NCBI GenBank assembly: GCA_017550745.1
Contig: JAFZOG010000072.1
Span: forward strand, 1 to 64,000
Length of the DNA: 64,000 nucleotides
DNA from: Clostridia bacterium
GTDB lineage: Bacteria > Bacillota > Clostridia > Christensenellales > Aristaeellaceae
Reading direction: 5' to 3'
Shown: positions 32,395-40,915 of the stretch, one piece after another
How the letters are laid out: each line of letters begins with the position of its first letter
How positions within the stretch are numbered: the first letter of the stretch is position 1
Made by a program: the position numbers and the translations under genes
The notes under the pieces: model-generated
The model's input: only the letters and a program-made list of their open reading frames with translations
Database searches by the model: none
Told to the model about the DNA's origin: nothing

Positions 32395-33450
32395 TTACTG
32401 TTTCTCCAAGTGGTTTGCCAGCATGTGGCACAGCATAAAAACCGCCGCGGTCTCCTCGTCCTGCCACAGGCGCATGGTGTGTATTTCCGGGCAAACGATC
32501 AGAAAACCGTATTCCGGGTGGTGATGGGCTACCTGCATAATGAGCGTGGATTCCATGCCAAGGTTTTTCAGCGTTTCACACAGATCGTGCTGATGCTGGT
32601 ACATATCGCTGAAGTTGGTGGCCGCATACATCCCTTTTTCCATCAGCATGCCCACGTTGGAAAAAGTCCCCAGCGCGGTGCCCGTCTGCACATCCGTCAG
32701 CCTGTCGTTTCCGTCAAGCCACAGCAGCCTGTGCATCCGCAGGTTTTCCTGCACCGGCAGGAATGCCCAGGAAAGCTTTTCCAGCACTGTGCCTTCCCCG
32801 GAGAACGCCGCTTCCATCTGGCGGAAGGTGTCATAAAGGCTGCGTTTGGCCAGGGAAGGGATTTCCAGGTGGGCATGCTTGGATTCCACATAGATGATGT
32901 AGCAGTTGCGGCCCTTTGATTTGCCCCGGTAAAGCGCTTTGTCGATCATGGAAAACAGGGTGTCATAGTCCCGGGCGTTGTCGGGGAAGCAGGCGCTGCC
33001 GACGGTGGCAGTGACGAATAATTCAGTGCCGCTGATCGCCAGTTTTTTCCGGAACACGCCCTGGGCGCTGTAAATCCGGTCAAACAGGTCGTGAATATCG
33101 TCATAGGAATTGCTTTTAAAGTATACGGCCATAAACTCGTCCCCGCCGAAGCGGCCCGCAATGCCGTCTTCGCCGAAGAAGGTGCGCACCGATTCGCCGA
33201 TGTGGGACAGCACGCCGTCGCCGGTCTTGTGGCCGTAGTTGTCGTTGATGTCCTTGAAATTGTCCAGGTCGATCATTACCAGCGTAAAGGGCGTGGCGGA
33301 GTCGATCAGGGAATGGATGAATTGCAGCATGAACGGACGCGCGATCAGCCCTGTCAGGGAATCGTGCAGCGCGGCGGCTCCGCTGGTTTCCAGCAGCTTG
33401 CGGAAAAAAGGATATGTGGACAGATAGTTCACGTCGTACAAGCATTTCAC
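32395..33450 (-). CDS. Diguanylate cyclase (GGDEF) with C-terminal GAF-like domain
   Basis: The 351-residue product has an N-terminal GGDEF domain (residues about 25-190: [28 protein letters not shown], and an intact GRFGGDEF). A C-terminal domain of about 150 residues resembles a GAF-type sensor. It should make cyclic di-GMP from GTP in the cytoplasm. It has no transmembrane segment. The gene has its own promoter at 33479-33507. An HD-GYP phosphodiesterase candidate is encoded 10 kb away. Confidence 0.9.
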   Translation of the reverse strand: MKCLYDVNYLSTYPFFRKLLETSGAAALHDSLTGLIARPFMLQFIHSLIDSATPFTLVMIDLDNFKDINDNYGHKTGDGVLSHIGESVRTFFGEDGIAGRFGGDEFMAVYFKSNSYDDIHDLFDRIYSAQGVFRKKLAISGTELFVTATVGSACFPDNARDYDTLFSMIDKALYRGKSKGRNCYIIYVESKHAHLEIPSLAKRSLYDTFRQMEAAFSGEGTVLEKLSWAFLPVQENLRMHRLLWLDGNDRLTDVQTGTALGTFSNVGMLMEKGMYAATNFSDMYQHQHDLCETLKNLGMESTLIMQVAHHHPEYGFLIVCPEIHTMRLWQDEETAAVFMLCHMLANHLEKQ

Positions 33451-33478
33451 CTGCTTTCTCCGCTCATATCACATTTTT

Positions 33479-33507
33479 ATCATAGCAGAATATTCCAGTT
33501 TGTGCAA
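33479..33507 (-). promoter_or_regulatory. Promoter of the GGDEF gene
   Basis: On the minus strand TTGCAC (33502-33507), a 17-base spacer and TATGAT (33479-33484) lie about 30 bases upstream of the start codon. Confidence 0.75.
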
Positions 33508-33553
33508 GGGATTTAAACAGGATGACAAAAAAACAGCCTGAATTTACAAATGA

Positions 33554-34120
33554 TCACTGCCGCTGTACCGCGAAGCATTCCGGCGCGCCGGGTCCGGCGT
33601 TGAGGAACCTGTGCCACAGCACGTTGAATTGCTGCGGCGGCAGGCTGGACAGCATGTCCGCCAAAGCCCGGCGTTCCCGATCGCCTTCCGCGTGGCCGGG
33701 ATAGGCGCAGATCACCAGCATGCCGCCGGGCCTGAGCAGGGCCAGCGCGCCTTCCACCGCCTGACGGGTGGTTTCCCAGCGGGTGGTCACGCTGTGGTCG
33801 CCGCCGGGCAGCCACCCCAAATTGAACACAACCGCGGCAACAGGTTCTTTCACCTGCGCCGCCATGTATTCATGCCCCTGGCAGAACAGCACGGCGCGGT
33901 CAAGCATCCCAGCTTCCGCCAGGCGCTTTCGCGTGTTTTCCACAGCCTTTTCCTGCACGTCAAAGGCGTACACCCTGCCCTGTTCTCCTACCAGCCGGCA
34001 GAGGAACAGCGTGTCGTGGCCGTTGCCCATGGTGGCGTCCACCACGGTGTCGCCGGGCGCTACGGCCCGGCGCAGGATATCCGCCGCCAGATACCGGGCG
34101 GATTTTAATTCATATGCCAT
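33554..34120 (-). CDS. mnmM: tRNA mnm5U methyltransferase, YtqB/MnmM type
   Basis: The 188-residue product is a class I S-adenosylmethionine methyltransferase. The cofactor loop is VVDATMGNGHDTLFLC, followed by YAFDVQEKAVENT, and the NLGWLPGGDHSVTT motif is diagnostic of the YtqB/MnmM family. That family methylates nm5U34 to mnm5U in the tRNA wobble position of Gram-positive bacteria. The start at 34120 has GGAGGG eight bases upstream. It closes a cluster of nucleic-acid maintenance genes on this strand. Confidence 0.88.
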   Translation of the reverse strand: MAYELKSARYLAADILRRAVAPGDTVVDATMGNGHDTLFLCRLVGEQGRVYAFDVQEKAVENTRKRLAEAGMLDRAVLFCQGHEYMAAQVKEPVAAVVFNLGWLPGGDHSVTTRWETTRQAVEGALALLRPGGMLVICAYPGHAEGDRERRALADMLSSLPPQQFNVLWHRFLNAGPGAPECFAVQRQ

Positions 34121-34146
34121 GGGGATTTCCCTCCGGACAGGCGGGG

Positions 34147-34620
34147 TCATTTCTGGATGATCCAGTTCTCCGTCTCGTCCTCGTCCGGGGCTTCAAAGCG
34201 CCGGACGCATTTTTGCAGCAGCCCCCCGTCCACATAGTAGTCGGAAGCGCCGGGAGCTGCGTTGCGGCGGGCGATGCGCTGCCGCCATACGTCTTCCGGT
34301 ATATCCAGATAATACCACTGCGCAAAGATGCCCAAATGCGAAAAGAAAGCGGCGGTTTCCTGCCGCTCTGCTTTCAGCCAGAAGCCCCAGTCCAGGATCA
34401 CGTTTGCCCCGCAGGCGGCAATCTCCGCCGCTTTGTTCATCAGGCATGCTTTTACCTTTTGGGATACCGCGGCATAGGCTTCATCGCCCTCCGGCTGGGG
34501 AAACAGCGTCATGATTTCGTCGCAGGACAGGATCACGGCGTTTTTTTCCCGCGCCAGCTTCCGGGCGAAGGTGGACTTCCCGCAGCAGATTTTTCCGCAG
34601 ATCAGATGAACGGCCGCCAT
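34147..34620 (-). CDS. P-loop kinase of the AAA/zeta-toxin-like superfamily
   Basis: The 157-residue product begins with a Walker A loop (LICGKICCGKSTFARKLA). SCDEIMTLFP follows as the acceptor-side acidic motif, and ILDWGFWLKAERQE as Walker B-like. The later RIARRN supplies basic lid residues. Similar short proteins phosphorylate small molecules or nucleotides, and some resemble zeta toxin, but no antitoxin gene is present. The gene lies three bases after the glycosylase gene. Confidence 0.8.
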   Translation of the reverse strand: MAAVHLICGKICCGKSTFARKLAREKNAVILSCDEIMTLFPQPEGDEAYAAVSQKVKACLMNKAAEIAACGANVILDWGFWLKAERQETAAFFSHLGIFAQWYYLDIPEDVWRQRIARRNAAPGASDYYVDGGLLQKCVRRFEAPDEDETENWIIQK

Positions 34621-34623
34621 GGC

Positions 34624-35217
34624 TTATGATGCTCCTTCCGGACGGTCCAGCGCTTCGGCCAGCGTCAGCACGTCCTGATCGTATACAGTGGAAAGCGTGC
34701 GCCGGTAAATGATGGACGCCGGGTGGTACAGCGCGAACAGCGGGATCCCCGCTTTGCTTTGCATCCATTGCCCGTGGCACGCGCCCACGGTATTTTTCTT
34801 ATCGGTGAGGGCTTTGAGCGGCACGTTGCCCAGTGTCACCAGCGCGCCGGGGCGCACCGCCTGGATTTCCTTCAACAGCCAGGGGATGAACAGGGAAAGC
34901 TCTTCCTTGTTGGGGGCGCGGTTCCGGGTCCGTCCGGTGGGGCCGATTTCCGAAGGCCGGATTTTGACTGCGTTGGTGACAAAGATGTCCTCCCGGTTCA
35001 ACCGGGCCAGGGTCAGAAATTCGTCCAGGTTCTTGCCTGCTTTGCCCACGAAGGGACGGCGCTTGATCACTTCCGTTTCGCCCGGCGCTTCGCCGATGAG
35101 CATGAGCACGGGGCTGCTGTCCCTGCCCTCGCCCAGCACCAGCGGCTTGTCCTCACCGGGCCAGAGGGGTTTGAAAAAAGCTGCCATTTCCTGATACAGC
35201 GTTTGAACTGTAGCCAC
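34624..35217 (-). CDS. Uracil-DNA glycosylase superfamily protein without iron-sulfur ligands
   Basis: The 197-residue product has the uracil-DNA glycosylase fold motifs IGEAPGETE and PFVGKAGKNLDEFL at the active site, and FALYHPAS as the C-terminal DNA-contact motif. The four cysteines that hold the [4Fe-4S] cluster in family 4 enzymes are missing; TNAVKIRPSE replaces CNVVKCRPP. It is next to a canonical family 4 gene. It probably excises uracil or a related base, but the altered site may change specificity. Confidence 0.85.
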   Translation of the reverse strand: MATVQTLYQEMAAFFKPLWPGEDKPLVLGEGRDSSPVLMLIGEAPGETEVIKRRPFVGKAGKNLDEFLTLARLNREDIFVTNAVKIRPSEIGPTGRTRNRAPNKEELSLFIPWLLKEIQAVRPGALVTLGNVPLKALTDKKNTVGACHGQWMQSKAGIPLFALYHPASIIYRRTLSTVYDQDVLTLAEALDRPEGAS

Positions 35218-35304
35218 AGAAACACCTCATACGATAGGATTCTTGCTGCCCGCCCGATCAATGCCTGAACCATCCGTCCTGTGTCCTTGGCCCCGCATTG
35301 GAAT

Positions 35305-35871
35305 TTACGTTGAAATGGGCGGCGCAGTCAGTTTTTCCTTTACGGCCTGCAAATCGTGCCAGGCGTCGCGCTTCTTGGTTTCGTCCCGCAGGAGGGCGGC
35401 GGGGTGGTAGGTGGGCATGAACCAGACGCCCTTTTTTTCCACCCATTGCCCCCGGTCGCGGGTGATGCGGATATGGTCGCCCAGCACGGCCCGGGCGGCG
35501 GTGGCCCCCAGCAGCACCACGACCCGGGGCCGCACCAGCGCGAACTGGGCCCGCAGATAGGGCATGCAGGCGGCGGCTTCCTCCGGAGTGGGCACGCGGT
35601 TGTGGGGCGGGCGGCACTTGACCACGTTGCAGATGTATACCTGGTCCCGGGACATGCCGATGGCGGCGATCATTTTCGTCAGCAGCTGCCCCGCCGCGCC
35701 TACGAAGGCAATGCCCTGCATGTCCTCGTCCGCGCCCGGGCCCTCGCCGATGAACATCAGGTCGGCGTTCCCGCTGCCCTGGCCCGGCACCTTATGGTGG
35801 ATCTGACGGCACAAATCGCACTTTTCGCACGCCGCGATGTCCGCGTGCAGCGAGTCCCAGGAAACCTCCAT
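35305..35871 (-). CDS. Family 4 uracil-DNA glycosylase (iron-sulfur)
   Basis: The 188-residue product has the [4Fe-4S] ligands at C15 and C18 (ACEKC), C86 (NVVKCRPP) and C102 (AACMPYL). Active-site motif 1 is GEGPGADED and motif 2 is MPTYHPAALLRDE. It removes uracil from DNA formed by cytosine deamination or misincorporation. The start has GGGAGG upstream. It is followed by the cysteine-less paralogue after 87 bases. Confidence 0.93.
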   Translation of the reverse strand: MEVSWDSLHADIAACEKCDLCRQIHHKVPGQGSGNADLMFIGEGPGADEDMQGIAFVGAAGQLLTKMIAAIGMSRDQVYICNVVKCRPPHNRVPTPEEAAACMPYLRAQFALVRPRVVVLLGATAARAVLGDHIRITRDRGQWVEKKGVWFMPTYHPAALLRDETKKRDAWHDLQAVKEKLTAPPIST

Positions 35872-35922
35872 ACCGCGCCTCCCGGATAGTATGATGGGAA
35901 AAGAGGGAAAACATGCGCTGCG

Positions 35923-36144
35923 CTATTGCAGCCGGGTCTTGAGGATGGAAAAGGTGCTGGAAATATCATCCTTCAGCCAGGAAAGGAGGCTGAACAGCAG
36001 GGCCAGCAGCACGAAAATGCAGATCACGCCCAGCACCACGCCCGCAAAATCCAGCATCTTATAAATCAGGCTGAACCGCTCGCGTTTTTCTTCCCGTTCC
36101 CATTCCATGCGCTGCTCATATTCCTGACGGCTTTGCTGAGACAT
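35923..36144 (-). CDS. Small single-pass membrane protein
   Basis: The 73-residue product has a charged N-terminal helix (YEQRMEWEREEKRERF) and one hydrophobic segment (FAGVVLGVICIFVLLALLF). A short C-terminal tail follows. I do not recognise a family. GGAGG lies seven bases before the ATG. It sits between trmL and the glycosylase gene on the same strand. Confidence 0.75.
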   Translation of the reverse strand: MSQQSRQEYEQRMEWEREEKRERFSLIYKMLDFAGVVLGVICIFVLLALLFSLLSWLKDDISSTFSILKTRLQ

Positions 36145-36161
36145 GGCGAAACCTCCTCACT

Positions 36162-36677
36162 TCAAACATAGTCCATCCATGGCGCGGCCTCGTCCTGCCG
36201 TCCGGTGAGCTGCCCCTGGGCGGACAGGCCGGGAAAACCGTTCTGCCGCAGGGCTTCATACAGGATGACGGCCACGGAGTTGGCCAGATTCAGCGAACGG
36301 GCGTCGGGCCGCATGGGGATGCGCACGCACCGGTCATACACCCGCTTCAGCAGCGATTCCGGCAGGCCCCTGGTTTCGCAGCCGAACACGAGGAAATCCT
36401 CCGGCCCGTACTGCGCTTCGGCGTAGGAGCGCGGCGCTTTGGTGGAAGCGAAATGATACTGTGCGCTGGGATACTTTTCCATGACCGCCTCGAAATGGGG
36501 CATCACCTGGATGTCCACCATGGAAAAATAATCCAGCCCCGCCCGCTTCATGTATTTGTCCGCCAGCTGGAAGCCCAGCGGCTCCACCAGGATCAGGCCG
36601 GTGCGGGTGGCGGCGCAGGTGCGGGCGATGTTTCCGGTGTTCTGGGGAATTTCCGGTGCGTATAATACCACGTGCAT
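36162..36677 (-). CDS. trmL: tRNA (cytidine/uridine-2'-O)-methyltransferase TrmL
   Basis: The 171-residue product is a SPOUT-class methyltransferase with the trefoil-knot motifs NTGNIARTCAA near the N-terminus, FGCETRGLPESLL, and the C-terminal MRPDARSLNLANSVAVILYE. TrmL methylates the ribose of wobble nucleotide 34 in two leucine tRNAs. Its length is typical. The start at 36677 lacks a strong ribosome binding site; translation may be coupled to the upstream gene. Confidence 0.93.
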   Translation of the reverse strand: MHVVLYAPEIPQNTGNIARTCAATRTGLILVEPLGFQLADKYMKRAGLDYFSMVDIQVMPHFEAVMEKYPSAQYHFASTKAPRSYAEAQYGPEDFLVFGCETRGLPESLLKRVYDRCVRIPMRPDARSLNLANSVAVILYEALRQNGFPGLSAQGQLTGRQDEAAPWMDYV

Positions 36678-36698
36678 TTTTGTTTTCTGCTTCCTCGG

Positions 36699-37382
36699 TC
36701 ATTCATGATTTTTCCAGGCCTTTGCCAGCGCGTCCAGCAGGCCCAGCAGCTGCAGGTCCATCAGCTGCGCGGTGACCAGATCCTCCAGGCCTGGGATTTC
36801 CCGCAGGTCCTCGTCCCAGATGGCGCGGTCGCTGAGGGCGGCGTAGGCCAGGGATTCCGGCGGCATGTCGCAGGACAGGCGGGAGAAGGAGGCGAGGATT
36901 TCTTCATCCCCGCTGACGAAGCATCGGCTGCCGTTTTTGAGGATGGTATACCTTCCGTCGTCCTCCTGCCGCGTCCCGGCGAACAGCATGATGAGGCAGG
37001 AAAGGCTCATGCACAGGCAGGGCGGCAAATGCCCGTCCCATTCCGCGTAGCCCTTCAGGATGGGCAGGGCTTGGGCGGCCCAGGCCTGCACGGCGTTTGG
37101 CAGCAGCAGGGCCAGCGGCTGGACAACGGCGGGATCTTCCATTTCTTTGCATACGGCCATGGCCACGGGGTCCAGGATATCCCGGTGCTCGCCCAGGCAG
37201 GGCATGATTTCATGCAGCAGGGTATGGCCCAGGTATGCCCGGAGGGTTTCGTCCCTCATGCAGTCCCTGACCGTGTCCAGCCCCGCCAGCATCCCCGCCG
37301 GGAGCAGGACGGAAGCAAGGCACCCCTGCATCCGCGTCCGCGCGATTTGCGCCTTTTCCCGCCGTTTTTCTTCGATGGTCAT
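36699..37382 (-). CDS. Stand-alone protein resembling the C-terminal domain of tagaturonate reductase
   Basis: The 227-residue helical product resembles the C-terminal domain of UxaB/mannitol dehydrogenase-like enzymes. GLDTVRDCMRDETLRAYLGH and LLHEIMPCL recall the family helices. The pattern ALPILKGYAEWDGHLPPCLCM with DGRYTILKNG and DLREIPGLEDLV follows the same order as the reductases. The N-terminal NAD-binding Rossmann domain is absent, and the upstream DNA does not encode it. It may be a decayed remnant under its own promoter or an adapted scaffold. The start ATG at 37382 follows GGGGAGGGG. Confidence 0.6.
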   Translation of the reverse strand: MTIEEKRREKAQIARTRMQGCLASVLLPAGMLAGLDTVRDCMRDETLRAYLGHTLLHEIMPCLGEHRDILDPVAMAVCKEMEDPAVVQPLALLLPNAVQAWAAQALPILKGYAEWDGHLPPCLCMSLSCLIMLFAGTRQEDDGRYTILKNGSRCFVSGDEEILASFSRLSCDMPPESLAYAALSDRAIWDEDLREIPGLEDLVTAQLMDLQLLGLLDALAKAWKNHE

Positions 37383-37418
37383 ATTTCCGCGCCCCTCCCC
37401 GCGATCCTTTTCCTGCCT

Positions 37419-37447
37419 ATTTTATCAGAAATTGCCCTGCCTGTAAA
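37419..37447 (-). promoter_or_regulatory. Promoter of the UxaB-like fragment and downstream genes
   Basis: On the minus strand TTTACA (37442-37447) and TAAAAT (37419-37424) have a 17-base spacer. Confidence 0.65.
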
Positions 37448-37494
37448 GAAATCCCCGCTTTGTTTTTTCTTTCCGTTTCCTGGAAACAGGGCCA

Positions 37495-37523
37495 TTGAAA
37501 AAAATACCGAATGATGCTATAAT
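37495..37523 (+). promoter_or_regulatory. Promoter of the phosphatidyltransferase gene
   Basis: TTGAAA (37495-37500) and TATAAT (37518-37523) have a 17-base spacer. It is divergent from the promoter at 37419-37447. Confidence 0.75.
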
Positions 37524-37592
37524 GTCCCTTGGTGGCAGCACCGCTTTTTTACGCACCGTTCTTTCGCGATCACACTACGGGAGTTGACTGAA

Positions 37593-38177
37593 TTGCCCAA
37601 AGAGAGGGAAAACATCTGGAATGTGCCCAATGCGCTCACGCTGATCCGGCTGGGGCTGATTCCGGTTTACTGGTATTTGATTTTGACCGACCATTATTAC
37701 TGGGCGCTGGCTGTGTTTGCCGTAGCCAGCCTGACGGATCTGGCGGACGGAATCATCGCCAGGAAGTATAACCAGATCACTGACTTTGGCAAGCTCATGG
37801 ACCCGCTGGCCGATAAACTGATGTCGCTTAGCGTGATGCTTTCGCTGACGGTGAAGGGCATCCTTCCCTGGCCTGCGCCGGTGCTGCTGCTGCTCAAGGA
37901 GGGCACCATGGTGGTGGGCGGCCTGATCCTGTACAGCAAGAAAGTGGTGGTGCATTCCGTCTGGATCGGGAAGCTGGCCCAGACCGTGGTGGTGTGTTCC
38001 CTGCTGTCCTGCTTCTTCCACGAACCGATCATGAAGCATCTGGGCTTCCCGCTGCACGTGTACCTGGTGTGGGCGGGTGTGGCGCTGACGCTCATCGCAC
38101 TGGTTTATTACATCAATATCGCGCTGAAGCTGAATAAAGAAGCCAACGCCAGGATCCAGCGCGAAAAGAACCAGTAA
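37593..38177 (+). CDS. pgsA: CDP-alcohol phosphatidyltransferase (PgsA-like)
   Basis: The roughly 194-residue membrane protein has the CDP-alcohol phosphotransferase signature in full: two aspartates in DLADGIIARKY and two in FGKLMDPLADK. About five hydrophobic segments surround it. The likely reaction is transfer of a phosphatidyl group to glycerol-3-phosphate for phosphatidylglycerol synthesis. A cardiolipin synthase-type role is also possible. I prefer the TTG at 37593 because GGGAG lies nine bases upstream; the TTG at 37584 touches that motif. Confidence 0.85.
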   Translation: MPKERENIWNVPNALTLIRLGLIPVYWYLILTDHYYWALAVFAVASLTDLADGIIARKYNQITDFGKLMDPLADKLMSLSVMLSLTVKGILPWPAPVLLLLKEGTMVVGGLILYSKKVVVHSVWIGKLAQTVVVCSLLSCFFHEPIMKHLGFPLHVYLVWAGVALTLIALVYYINIALKLNKEANARIQREKNQ

Positions 38178-38243
38178 TACTTTTCTCAAGTTAGATAAGC
38201 AATTTGAATAACGTATAAACAATGTCATCCCGACCGAAGCGAT
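38178..38243. other. Intergenic start of the pgsA-recO gap
   Basis: AT-rich spacer containing a partial GTCATCCCG motif at 38224, possibly a decayed repeat arm. No gene is visible; the rest of the 316-base gap is covered by the repeat and terminator listed next. Confidence 0.4.
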
Positions 38244-38375
38244 GTCATCCTGAGCGGAGCGCAGCGGAGTCGAAGGACCTGGCGGAGCGGAGTGGAGAGA
38301 CCTGAGCAACGTGATCAACCAGTTCAAAGATCCCTCGGCTCCGTTTCGTTCTCACTCCACTTCGCTCGGGATGAC
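38244..38375. repeat. GTCATC...GATGAC dispersed repeat, copy 2
   Basis: It starts GTCATCCTGAGCGGAGCGCA and ends CTTCGCTCGGGATGAC. Internal arms AGGACCT/AGAGACCT and GATCCCTCGG match copy 1 in pattern. It lies between the convergent pgsA-like and recO genes. Confidence 0.8.
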
Positions 38376-38451
38376 ATGATTGATTGATGTTGTTATTGTC
38401 GCTTATTTGATTTGAGAATAATATAAGTCATTTTTCCGGTTTCCTCGGAAG

Positions 38452-38492
38452 AAAAAGCGGGGGAAAACGTTTCGGCGTTTTCTCCCGCTCTT
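38452..38492. terminator. Bidirectional terminator between pgsA-like gene and recO
   Basis: AAAGCGGGGGAAAACG and CGTTTTCTCCCGCT arms enclose a six-base loop. TTTT follows on the plus strand and a T-rich run on the minus strand. Confidence 0.8.
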
Positions 38493-38493
38493 T

Positions 38494-39219
38494 TCATCTC
38501 CACAAGCCCTCATGCCGGATGGGCTTTTCCATGCGGGTTTCCACGTATTCGCTCAGCACCGCGCCGGGGGCGTCGGAGGGGGGCATATCGGTTTTGTCGA
38601 TGCCGCGGGCCAGCACGTCCCGCATCCAGCGCGCCTGGGCGGGGGAAAGGGGCCGGGCGGGACGCAGGCTGCTCTGGCAGTCCGCGCAGAGCAGGCCGCC
38701 TTCCGCTATATCCATCAGCCGGATCTCATCGTCCGTCATGCGGCGTCCGCAGCGCACGCAGTGGGAAAGCCTGGGCCGATAGCCGCTGATGGCGGAGAAA
38801 TGCAAAAGGAACGCGGCGGCCACGGCCTGGGCGTCCTTGTCCGTATAGGCCAGGCGCGACAGGGAACGGGCCAGCAGCGTGAACAGTTCCACCGCCCGGT
38901 CCCCCGGCTGGGCTGCGGCTTCGGCGACGGAAAGGATATAAGTGGCGTATTTCAAACGTTCGTAATCCGTGCGCAGGGGAAAGAAGCTCTCCGCCACATT
39001 GCAGGAGGACACGTTCAGGCGCCCCCTGCCGGCGTACAGCACGTATTCGCCCAGGGTGAACCATTCGCTGGCGGCCAGCAGCGGGCTTTGGGGCCGCTTG
39101 CAGCCCCGGCATACCGCTTCGACGCGCCCCATGGAGGGGGACAGCAGGGTCAGCATCCGGTCATGCTCCCGGTAGTCCGCGTGGCGCAGCACAATGGCCT
39201 GGGTGACAATGGAGGGCAT
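38494..39219 (-). CDS. recO: DNA repair protein RecO
   Basis: The 241-residue product has the RecO N-terminal OB fold (TQAIVLRHADYREHDRMLTL, then GRVEAVCRGCKRPQSPL). A helical core follows, with a C-terminal zinc module using HCVRCGRRM and LLCADC. RecO anneals single strands and helps load RecA with RecF and RecR. It follows the ABC-2 permease gene by six bases, so it is probably co-transcribed with the exporter. Confidence 0.93.
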   Translation of the reverse strand: MPSIVTQAIVLRHADYREHDRMLTLLSPSMGRVEAVCRGCKRPQSPLLAASEWFTLGEYVLYAGRGRLNVSSCNVAESFFPLRTDYERLKYATYILSVAEAAAQPGDRAVELFTLLARSLSRLAYTDKDAQAVAAAFLLHFSAISGYRPRLSHCVRCGRRMTDDEIRLMDIAEGGLLCADCQSSLRPARPLSPAQARWMRDVLARGIDKTDMPPSDAPGAVLSEYVETRMEKPIRHEGLWR

Positions 39220-39225
39220 TTTTCA

Positions 39226-40026
39226 TCAACTCCCGGTTGAACGGTAAAACCGCATGGCTCTTTGGAACACCAGATACATCACGCCGAACGTCACGGCCCC
39301 GGCCAGGGGCGTGGCGAAGGCTGTCCAGGCGGGCCAGCCGTACAGCGGTTTGCCTAAGATGTAAGCGGCGGGCACATGCAGCGTCAGGGCAAAAGGCGCG
39401 ATGACTGTAAATAAGACGCGCAGCGGCCGGGGGAATATGTCGATGGGATACTGGCAGGCGCTTCGCCCGCCGTAGGTGATGGCGTTCACCAGCTCCACCG
39501 ATTTCACCGAATGGATGCAGAACACCGCTTCGATCAGGAAAAGCCCCAGCACCAGCAGCCCGCCCAGCAGGACGGCTTCGGCCAGCGCCAGCCCTTTCAA
39601 AAACGTCCATTGAATGGCGGACATGCGGCTGCCCATCACCAGCGCCGCTGTGCCCACGGCGATGCAGGCGACGCGCCGGGGATCGATGGCGGAGCACAAT
39701 ACCTGGGTCAGCACGCCCCGGGGGCGCAGCAGCAGGGTGTCCAGCTGCCCCGAGCGCACCATGGAGGGAAAGCTGCCCGTCACGCCCCTGCCGAAGCATT
39801 CCGTCAGGTAAAACGTCACGGACATCACGCCGAAAAAGAAGAACAGATCCCCCGGCATCCATTGGTTCAGCCGTTCAAAGCGATCCACGATCAGGATCAC
39901 CGCCAGCATCTCTCCGCCCTCCATCACCAGCTGGGCCAGGGTCTGCATGAAGAAGGAAGCGGGATATTGCAGCTGGCTTTTGAGGAGCATCCCCATGGAG
40001 CGGAGGTATAATTTGATCGTGTCCAT
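39226..40026 (-). CDS. ABC-2 type exporter permease, subunit 2
   Basis: The 266-residue product has six predicted transmembrane segments and the pattern of the ABC-2 (PF06182-like) permeases: PASFFMQTLAQLVMEGGEML, VRSGQLDTLLLRP and YPIDIFPRPLR. With the next permease and the ATPase gene it forms a three-gene exporter of unknown substrate. The start has AAAGGA upstream. It begins 97 bases after the first permease gene. Confidence 0.88.
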   Translation of the reverse strand: MDTIKLYLRSMGMLLKSQLQYPASFFMQTLAQLVMEGGEMLAVILIVDRFERLNQWMPGDLFFFFGVMSVTFYLTECFGRGVTGSFPSMVRSGQLDTLLLRPRGVLTQVLCSAIDPRRVACIAVGTAALVMGSRMSAIQWTFLKGLALAEAVLLGGLLVLGLFLIEAVFCIHSVKSVELVNAITYGGRSACQYPIDIFPRPLRVLFTVIAPFALTLHVPAAYILGKPLYGWPAWTAFATPLAGAVTFGVMYLVFQRAMRFYRSTGS

Positions 40027-40123
40027 GTTTTATCCTTTTGCTTGATCATGCGCTGCGAATTGGACGGCGCAAACGACGGGATGAAATGTGGCTTGAGTGA
40101 AAAATATACTGCTTTGCGGCTCC

Positions 40124-40915
40124 TTATCCCCCCTGGATCACGAGCCGCTTTTGATTCCGCTGCCACAGCAGCAGGCCCAGGCCGGTGAGCAGCAGCGTCC
40201 ATACGCATTGGACGGCCAGGACCCGCGGGGTTTCAGAAAGGGGCCATTGGCCGGTGTAGAGGCGGATGGGGGCGTCCAGCAACTGGGCGTAGGGCAGCAG
40301 GGTCACGACCTTCTGCCAGGAATCCGGGAACAGGGTCAGCGGCAGGATGTTGCCGGAAAGGGTCATCATCAGCAGGTTCAGCATGGCCTGTACGCCCCGG
40401 GAATCCAGGGTGCGCATGGTGAAGGCCATGGTGATGTTTTCCAGGGCGCACACGCAGAACAGCCCCAGCAGCAGGCCCAGCAGCCCCGCGAAGAAGGCGG
40501 GGGCGGAAACGGGCAGCTGAATGCCCCAGCCCGCGGGGAGCAGCGCCGCGCACACCAGCATCGGCGCGGCGCGCAATAAGCTGCCCAACAGCTTTTGCGC
40601 CATGATGCGCACGTAGTAATACCCGTACAATTGCAGCGGGCGGCACAGGTCGTAGGCGATGGAGCCGGTGCGTATCTTGTCCAGCAGTTCCGCGTCGCTG
40701 GCCAGCAGCATGCGGAAAAACGCCTGCTGGAGCCACACGTAGGAAGCGACGGACGCGATGGGCACGGCCTGGGGCTTTCCGGCATACAGCGCCCGGTACA
40801 GCGCCACCAGGATCAGCCCGAAAAACATCTGGCACAGCACGCCGCCCACCACCGCGCCGCGGTACTGCAATTCCATCCGCCAGCGCATCCGGAATACGGA
40901 AAGATATGCTTTCAT
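40124..40915 (-). CDS. ABC-2 type exporter permease, subunit 1
   Basis: The 263-residue membrane protein has about six hydrophobic segments and the paired-permease features LDKIRTGSIAYDLCRPLQLY and TLSGNILPLTLFP. It overlaps the ATPase gene by four bases (ATGA), implying coupled translation. Both permeases together make the heteromeric pore. The substrate is not evident. Confidence 0.88.
   Translation of the reverse strand: MKAYLSVFRMRWRMELQYRGAVVGGVLCQMFFGLILVALYRALYAGKPQAVPIASVASYVWLQQAFFRMLLASDAELLDKIRTGSIAYDLCRPLQLYGYYYVRIMAQKLLGSLLRAAPMLVCAALLPAGWGIQLPVSAPAFFAGLLGLLLGLFCVCALENITMAFTMRTLDSRGVQAMLNLLMMTLSGNILPLTLFPDSWQKVVTLLPYAQLLDAPIRLYTGQWPLSETPRVLAVQCVWTLLLTGLGLLLWQRNQKRLVIQGG

Noticed and set aside
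34147-34620. Zeta-type toxin of a toxin-antitoxin pair
   Set aside because: The P-loop is similar, but no small antitoxin gene is adjacent and the neighbours are DNA and tRNA maintenance genes.
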